Assembly: GCF_028858725.1 (NCBI RefSeq)
Contig: NC_084790.1
Location: 4,470,001 to 4,534,000, forward strand
DNA length: 64,000 nt
Direction: 5' to 3'
Source of the DNA: Colius striatus
Lineage: Eukaryota; Chordata; Aves; Coliiformes; Coliidae
Shown here: piece after piece, positions 61,101-64,000 of the stretch
Numbering within the stretch: the stretch's first letter is position 1
Layout: the number at the start of each line of letters is the position of its first letter
The notes under the pieces: model-generated
The model's database searches: none
What the model saw: the letters and a program-made list of their open reading frames with translations, nothing else
Told to the model about the DNA's origin: nothing
Position numbers and translations under genes: made by a program

Positions 61101-62284
61101 ACTATCTGCAGGATGTAAAACGACTCAAAGACACATTTGATCTTCTTTACTGCAGTGCACATAAAAGCAGCACCTTACAATGGGGGAAGAGCTTCAGGTC
61201 TGAAAGTCTGGTCTTGTTTACACTCCCACTTCCAATGAGGAACGAGCTAATGCAAAGTAGAAAGCATGGTACAGATACCTAATTCCCCCATTCACTCGTC
61301 TTTGCCAAGTTCTTCGCCCATCTGTGAAGCAGATTAAACTTTTGCACTGCAGCAGGCAAAGAGCTCAGCTGAGCTGGAGCACGCTATTTGCTCAGGTCTG
61401 CACAGATCCGCAGATTCAGAGGTCACCTACAGCAGCTTTGCTAGGTGTATACTTTAGTAAAGACTTAGCTAAACCAGTCCAGAAGGCAGCACAGGCATTA
61501 ATAAGTGATGTTTGTGCTGAGTGAGACCTTCTGTATTTAAGGAAAGACAAAGTTTAATGTAAATCCATCTTTAAGAGAGCAAAGAGAGGAAGCTATCTTG
61601 GATTTACTGTATGGCAAACACAGCATCCACAGCATAACATGTTAAATATCTACACCCCGGCACCTCAGCAGTTGGGTGGTGCAGCCATATCTGATAAGGG
61701 AATAAGCCATATCTCACAACAGAAGTTGCTACAGAGTAGCTGGTGTGCTATAAACCCACAGCCTAGTTTACTGCACAAACAATTGTGCCACATAGATAGA
61801 TCTAAGAGGCAGCCCTGGCCTGATTGTTTCCACTTTCCTGCCTCACCGGGAAATGCCACAATTAATTAAGAACATTTGTAAAGTGTTCTATACCACTACA
61901 TTGCTACTTAGACAGAAAACAAACCCTGATCCAGCTTCCTATCCTTTTCTCTGCTATTTTACAGACTTTATGCAGGAGATTGCTGCTGTGAGATATGAAT
62001 CCCAATCCATCCTGTCACTCAGTATGGTAACCGACAACATAGCAGCACCTCAGGTGATGCCCTCCACTTCAGAACTTTCCCAATGAGTTGAATAGAAAAA
62101 GCAGCAAGGAAACAACCTTTTAGAAGAATGACGTTGTTTTGGGAGTTTTTAAGGAGATTAAAGTCTCTAGACTCAAAAAAGGTCCAAGTGTCCTCCATAC
62201 TCACCACCCTGGCGGCTCTTTCCTGAGATTCACACTTCCGACAGAACCAGGGTCCAGTTGGAACCTGCACAATTCCATAGCAAG
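22129..62284 (-). CDS. MLLT6: MLLT6 (AF17), PHD-finger DOT1L cofactor, 19 coding exons, 5' end beyond the window
   Basis: Nineteen exons join in frame to 3,092 nt, 1,029 residues plus stop; about 37 N-terminal residues are missing (human has 1,093). Fragment numbering: end of PHD finger 1 at 1-17; extended PHD with zinc knuckle and PHD 2 at 28-146; Lys/Ser-rich region with a GRPKGGK AT-hook-like motif in 275-471; octapeptide EQLLEKQG at 627-634; leucine zipper with residues at 645 (M), 652, 659, 666, 673, 680; Ser/Pro/Gln-rich C-terminus. Family knowledge: AF10/AF17 proteins bind unmodified H3K27 regions through PHD-knuckle-PHD and bind DOT1L through the octapeptide-zipper, promoting H3K79 methylation; human MLLT6 is a KMT2A fusion partner in t(11;17). 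Paralog MLLT10 is excluded by the C-terminus and by the CISD3-PCGF2 neighbours. Short introns between exons from 23.5 to 27.2 kb, 30.96-31.67 kb and 33.86-34.56 kb show nothing beyond splice signals. Confidence 0.97.
22716..22986. repeat. Tandem ~130-140 bp duplication, each copy headed by a CA repeat
   Basis: Copy 1 (about 22,716-22,846) and copy 2 (about 22,847-22,986) share CA repeats, CTCGGGAG(C/T)CTCTGTGTCT, and AAGATCAGGACATGACACTG. Copy 2 has about 11 extra bases (CCTACAGAAGT). Identity is high, so the duplication is young. It lies in the last MLLT6 intron. Confidence 0.93.
23128..23505 (-). CDS. MLLT6: MLLT6 exon: Gln-rich helix and Ser/Thr-rich C-terminal region
   Basis: Fragment residues 890-1015. 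Starts [19 protein letters not shown], matching human; ends with the conserved [10 protein letters not shown]. Acceptor TCTGGCTGCAG, donor GTGCGT. Confidence 0.95.
23506..24947 (-). other. MLLT6: MLLT6 intron, nothing recognised
   Basis: About 1.4 kb between Gln-rich exons. No repeat element or gene is recognised on either strand. Confidence 0.6.
24948..25056 (-). CDS. MLLT6: MLLT6 exon: Gln-rich coiled segment
   Basis: Completes Ser853 and encodes 854-889, with [19 protein letters not shown], a Leu/Gln helix conserved with human. Acceptor CCCCTTGCAG, donor GTAAGC. Confidence 0.95.
25184..25539 (-). CDS. MLLT6: MLLT6 exon: Ser/Pro/Gly-rich region
   Basis: Fragment residues 735-852 plus two bases. 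[18 protein letters not shown] at the start is identical to human; the middle is low-complexity and diverged. Acceptor CTCCCCCAG, donor GTGAGG. Confidence 0.95.
25950..26038 (-). CDS. MLLT6: MLLT6 exon: Ser-rich segment
   Basis: Completes Val705 and encodes 706-734, ending NSLSTSSE. Acceptor TCCGTACAG; donor GAG|GTACAC lacks the usual +5 G. Confidence 0.93.
26229..26417 (-). CDS. MLLT6: MLLT6 exon: leucine zipper
   Basis: Completes Ile642 and encodes 643-704. Leucines at 652, 659, 666, 673 and 680 (with Met645) are spaced exactly seven apart; [10 protein letters not shown] and LTAKKERLQ match human. This is the DOT1L-binding zipper. Donor GTGAGG. Confidence 0.96.
26688..26830 (-). CDS. MLLT6: MLLT6 exon: octapeptide motif
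   Basis: Completes Met594 and encodes 595-641, with [13 protein letters not shown] and the octapeptide-region [15 protein letters not shown]. Together with the next exon it makes the octapeptide-zipper module. Acceptor CCTTCCCCAG, donor GTGAGT. Confidence 0.96.
27176..27242 (-). CDS. MLLT6: MLLT6 exon: acidic/Ser segment
   Basis: Completes Glu572 and encodes [21 protein letters not shown] plus two bases of Met594. Acceptor CCCGCGCAG, donor GTGAGT. It lies at the edge of a CpG-dense block. Confidence 0.95.
27243..27660 (-). promoter_or_regulatory. MLLT6: Intragenic CpG-dense block (candidate internal promoter)
   Basis: CpG-rich sequence, unlike the flanking intron, lies immediately upstream (transcript sense) of the exon at 27,176-27,242. 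A start here could make a short MLLT6 form keeping the octapeptide-zipper and C-terminus but not the PHD fingers. Only the composition is seen; promoter function is inference. Confidence 0.35.
27661..30843 (-). other. MLLT6: MLLT6 intron, no gene seen
   Basis: About 3.2 kb. The only stretch that stands out is AT-rich DNA at about 29,100-29,210 with several TTAATTAAT-type cores. No repeat family is recognised. Confidence 0.55.
30844..30961 (-). CDS. MLLT6: MLLT6 exon
   Basis: Fragment residues 533-571 plus one base, starting [18 protein letters not shown], matching human. The acceptor is TAG preceded by a TCTCTCTCTCTCCCC tract; donor GTACGT. Confidence 0.95.
31666..31847 (-). CDS. MLLT6: MLLT6 exon
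   Basis: Completes Gly472 and encodes 473-532: [14 protein letters not shown] at the start and Ser/Thr-rich SSSVSTTQ at the end, nearly the human order. Acceptor CCCTTGCAG, donor GTAAGA. Confidence 0.95.
31848..33268 (-). other. MLLT6: MLLT6 intron, nothing recognised
   Basis: About 1.4 kb with no recognisable repeat or gene. Confidence 0.6.
33269..33859 (-). CDS. MLLT6: MLLT6 large exon: Lys/Ser-rich, AT-hook-like
   Basis: Fragment residues 275-471 plus one base; the largest exon (591 nt). Contains [32 protein letters not shown], a run of seven Ser, and [14 protein letters not shown], an AT-hook-like GRP core within a basic stretch. Acceptor TTCCCCCAG, donor GTATGT. Confidence 0.96.
34560..34734 (-). 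CDS. MLLT6: MLLT6 exon: Ser/Lys-rich
   Basis: Fragment residues 217-274 plus one base, starting [11 protein letters not shown] and ending [18 protein letters not shown] matches the human Ser/His/Lys tract. Acceptor CTGCTGCCAG, donor GTAAGG. Confidence 0.95.
37641..37667. repeat. (AGC)9 trinucleotide repeat
   Basis: Nine uninterrupted AGC units, read as CTG repeats in the MLLT6 pre-mRNA. The tract is intronic. Confidence 0.97.
38294..38314. repeat. (TG)n microsatellite
   Basis: Uninterrupted TG dinucleotide run of about ten units in an MLLT6 intron. Confidence 0.95.
42447..42545 (-). CDS. MLLT6: MLLT6 exon: basic region
   Basis: Fragment residues 184-216. [19 protein letters not shown] is a strongly basic, likely nuclear-localisation stretch conserved with human. 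Acceptor CTTTTGCAG; donor AAG|GTACCA is weak. Confidence 0.95.
42546..52144 (-). other. MLLT6: MLLT6 intron, 9.6 kb
   Basis: The longest intron in the window. No interspersed repeat or exon is recognised. A pyrimidine-rich stretch at about 50,160-50,340 contains CTAAAAATAG (50,223-50,232), an exact match to the MEF2 consensus. AT-rich DNA at about 51,190-51,560 includes a small inverted repeat (CTATTTATCATTATAAATAAC). Confidence 0.5.
52145..52252 (-). CDS. MLLT6: MLLT6 exon: Arg/Ser-rich linker after PHD 2
   Basis: Fragment residues 148-183, from [19 protein letters not shown] to HHERPKK. It lacks the long Gly run found here in human. Acceptor CTTACCTCAG, donor GTAAGA. Confidence 0.95.
52436..53065 (+). 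mobile_element. CR1 LINE copy, 5'-truncated, antisense to MLLT6
   Basis: Begins in the end of CR1 ORF2; the frame still reads recognisable reverse-transcriptase C-terminal sequence ([32 protein letters not shown]) up to about 52,745, then runs through the 3' region to ATTCTGTGAATCTATGG. It has an internal T run and indels and is inactive. It lies about 180 bp upstream, in transcript sense, of the exon at 52,145-52,252. Confidence 0.95.
53066..54062 (-). other. MLLT6: MLLT6 intron remainder, nothing recognised
   Basis: About 1 kb between the CR1 copy and the PHD 2 exon with no recognisable feature. Confidence 0.6.
54063..54156 (-). CDS. MLLT6: MLLT6 exon: end of extended PHD domain
   Basis: Completes Cys116 and encodes 117-147: [17 protein letters not shown], then [12 protein letters not shown] with the last zinc ligands. 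Acceptor TGTATTTCAG, donor GTGAGT. Confidence 0.97.
54837..54940 (-). CDS. MLLT6: MLLT6 exon: PHD 2 core
   Basis: Fragment residues 82-115 plus two bases: [19 protein letters not shown] and [13 protein letters not shown], Cys/His ligands of PHD 2. Human has Thr where this has Ala in CMACN. Acceptor TTTTTTGCAG, donor GTGAGT. Confidence 0.97.
55428..55537 (-). CDS. MLLT6: MLLT6 exon: extended PHD, middle
   Basis: Completes Gly45 and encodes 46-81, from [18 protein letters not shown] to YVPHDRFNK, essentially identical to human. Acceptor GCTTCCCCAG, donor GTAAGG. Confidence 0.97.
55538..57093 (-). other. MLLT6: MLLT6 intron, nothing recognised
   Basis: About 1.6 kb with no repeat family or gene recognised. 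Confidence 0.6.
57094..57148 (-). CDS. MLLT6: MLLT6 exon: zinc knuckle
   Basis: Encodes [18 protein letters not shown] plus one base of Gly45, with knuckle cysteines C28 and C31. At 55 nt it is one of the smallest exons. Acceptor TTAATTTCAAG, donor GTGAGT. Confidence 0.97.
59220..59540. promoter_or_regulatory. Candidate conserved intronic element
   Basis: Clustered motif matches: AGATCAAAG (TCF/LEF-like), GCGATTAGCG, GATTGTAACAAG, GGTTAACAG (half HNF1-like) and TTTGATTACAAAG. Several isolated CpGs persist. No conservation data are available here, so this is inference. Confidence 0.2.
60378..60772 (-). mobile_element. CR1 LINE fragment, minus orientation (left arm of inverted pair)
   Basis: GGTTGGAAAAGACCTTTAAG, GAGTCCAACTGCTGCCCTCA and TTCTCCAGGTTGAACACCCC are the reverse complement of CR1. 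It is the same subfamily as the copy at 13,672-13,926. Confidence 0.93.
60785..60920 (+). mobile_element. CR1 LINE 3' end, plus orientation (right arm of inverted pair)
   Basis: GATCTCTGGAGACACTGAAA through TGTGTGATCTACTCTAGGTG to the tail GAGATTCTGTGATTCTGTG. It abuts the minus-oriented copy, with both 3' ends facing outward. Confidence 0.92.
62205..62284 (-). CDS. MLLT6: MLLT6 exon: end of PHD finger 1 (first exon in window)
   Basis: Starts with two bases completing Ala, then [20 protein letters not shown] and ERAARV; C14 and C17 of the fragment are the last ligands of PHD 1. Acceptor TTTTTTTCCTCCAG, donor GTGAGT. The preceding exon, with the start codon, was not found up to 64,000. Confidence 0.97.
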
Positions 62285-64000
62285 CTGGAGGAAAAAAAGG
62301 TAAAAAGAGTTCATTAGACTCTCTTTAAATTGATTGTTCAATTTCTCAGGTGTATAAAAAGTTTGCAAGAGCTGTTACTGGTCAGAGACGGGTGACACAA
62401 TAAAAAAAAATCACATCTATACAGAACCTATTACCCTTTCTGGTTTCCACTCCCAGAAATAGCAGACAGCCTTTTGCAAGAGGTCCAGTGTCAGACATTT
62501 ACTCGAGTTTTCAAAAGCTCATGCCCAGTATGATAAATTCCTCTGAAAATCTGGCCTGAGTGGGAACTGAGGGCTTCATAACCCGTGTCTAATTTGGGTC
62601 TAGCAAACACAAAATGGCACAATCTCTTATTCCTTTTCAAGTGTCACTAGTGATCTAAATCTAAAATTATGAAGTGCATGGCACCTTAACCAGAAATAGG
62701 ACTGAGATAAAACCACAGCATCGTAAACAAAATTATCTCGGTGAGAATTCAGACATACACCAAGCGAAACTCCCCCCCTGCACACCCTCAAGTCACATTC
62801 AGCAGCGGCCTTTCACAGCACACTTCCAAGGTCACTGAATTCAGGCTTTTTAAGACTACTCCCCAAAACAGGTTCTGTCTTAACACAAGGCTTCAACTGA
62901 TAACCCAACAAAACTGCTGGGTTTATTCAGTTATACCGTGCACCCCGTGTGCTTTCTGTATCGCTACTGATGCTCTCAGGGTCTTACAAATATAGCTCCC
63001 TTCTCTGATGGGGCAACAGTGCTTGAAGATTGTCCACCTTCTTTGGTGATGTTCTCTCTCTAACTGTCCAAAGATGGTCTTTGCAGGTCTCAAAAGCAGC
63101 ATTTGTGACCCTAAAAGGGCTCTTAGCTACCAAGCAGGTGGGTTTAAAGCAACAGAGGCTGTCAAAGACAGTGGTAAGGAGTAAGGCTATGCATCTCAGA
63201 TGAAGGTATGGGAGTCTCCTAGGAAAGAACAAATTACATCTTCCTCATTCCACCTTCAAATGTGAGCTGGAGGTTGGAATGGAATCCCAGTCACTTGGGA
63301 CATTTGAAACTAGGTTGGACAAAGCATCTGAAAATATCCTGCTGGAAGCTGTGATGTTCCCCAGGGGATGGATGAGACACAACCCACAATAGGTTCTCTC
63401 CATTTCTCTAATGCCTATTATTCCCCATCAGCCAAGAAAACTAATGCAATCATGGAGTTAAACTGAAAGAGCTGACTGCAAGATGAGCCAAGGCATACAC
63501 TTGAGAAAATAGAAACTACAGGAAAACAACAGAGGAGGCTGCCTTGGGTCCATCTTTAGCAGTGGGCTTAGGGCCAAAAGCAAGCACTCAGCTGGAGCCA
63601 GTGAGAGCTTCTGTGCCCGCTGCTTCAAAGAGGAAGATAACAAGGAAGAAAACAAGGAGAAGTGCAGAACATAAGTGAGGCAGAGTTGAAAACATGATTT
63701 GTAAATGTTCTTAACTATCTTATTAAGAGTCTTCATTTCGAGTACAAAACGTTTTTGTTAACGTTTTGGATTTGTCACTGGGAAGGTAAGATTTCCAAGC
63801 ACTGTCACTGAAATGGGTATTTTTAAGAACCAGCCCTCATGTGTACCTGTGAGTTAAAAAAAAAAAATACAGGCTTCTTTATTTAACTGCACAATCATTT
63901 CAAAAGGTAACTTTGGTTTTGTGGATCTTCAAGCAGTACAAAGAGACACCCAGCCCAGTGTGTGATTACACGGAATGAGTCCAGATGACCCAGATGAACC
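62285..64000 (-). other. MLLT6: MLLT6 intron running off the window
   Basis: I looked on the minus strand for the N-terminal PHD half (the CVCSDERGW motif) and did not find it. A stretch at about 63,250-63,420 (GAAACTAGGTTGGACAAAGC, AATATCCTGCTGGAAGC) resembles the 3' region of an old, diverged CR1-type element. Confidence 0.55.
63250..63420 (+). mobile_element. Possible ancient CR1-like remnant
   Basis: Phrases typical of older CR1 3' regions (actaggttggacaaagc, gaaaatatcctgctggaagc, ttccccaggggatggatgag) without the usual tail. Recognised from pattern only. Confidence 0.3.

Larger units (their letters stand above)
57149..62204 (-). other. MLLT6: MLLT6 intron, 5.1 kb
   Basis: Contains an inverted CR1 pair at about 60,378-60,920 and a candidate regulatory block at about 59,220-59,540. 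The rest shows nothing recognisable. Confidence 0.55.

Noticed and set aside
22129-62284. MLLT10 (AF10) instead of MLLT6
   Set aside because: The PHD module is shared, but the middle and C-terminal exons follow MLLT6 throughout, and synteny with CISD3 and PCGF2 agrees.

Overview
The window is vertebrate nuclear DNA, almost certainly from a bird. Genes are split into short exons with GT..AG introns, promoters lie in CpG-dense DNA, and the only interspersed repeats I recognise are CR1 LINE fragments with the bird-type 3' tail (repeated gattctgtgattctgtg). Three orthologs are recognisable, in the same neighbourhood and relative orientation as human 17q12 (MLLT6, CISD3, PCGF2). I see no prokaryotic operon, RNA gene, CRISPR array or viral gene.

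Layout. Positions 1-12,095 (+) hold PCGF2 (MEL18), a RING-finger Polycomb protein: a CpG-island promoter, a probable non-coding first exon, nine coding exons (332 codons) and a 1.9 kb 3'UTR. Its first and third introns are full of tandem repeats. CISD3, a mitochondrial iron-sulfur protein with two CDGSH domains, lies on the minus strand at about 12,170-13,164 as two coding exons (142 codons). It ends tail-to-tail with PCGF2, with roughly 75 bp between the predicted mRNA ends. From about 13.2 to 18.6 kb there is no coding gene, although 14.34-14.80 kb looks like a distal 3' end of the next gene. Positions 18.65-64 kb on the minus strand hold MLLT6 (AF17). Nineteen coding exons from PHD finger 1 to the stop codon are found, joining in frame to 1,029 residues. 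The first ~37 residues and the promoter lie beyond position 64,000.

Functional theme. Two of the three genes are chromatin regulators with opposing roles: PCGF2 is a subunit of PRC1 (H2A ubiquitination, silencing), and MLLT6 is a DOT1L cofactor (H3K79 methylation, active chromatin). CISD3 is an unrelated mitochondrial protein.

I found no new biological system. The most unusual sequence features are: a perfect 84-bp spacer-free palindrome in PCGF2 intron 1 (736-819); a PCGF2 splice donor that is the first unit of a (GTGA)10 microsatellite (8237-8276), so the true donor is followed by a string of frame-breaking decoys; CR1 copies fused in inverted pairs (8.9-9.6 kb and 60.4-60.9 kb); and a CpG-dense block inside MLLT6 at 27.1-27.7 kb that could be an internal promoter. 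All function statements are homology-based inference; transcript ends and first exons are the least certain parts.
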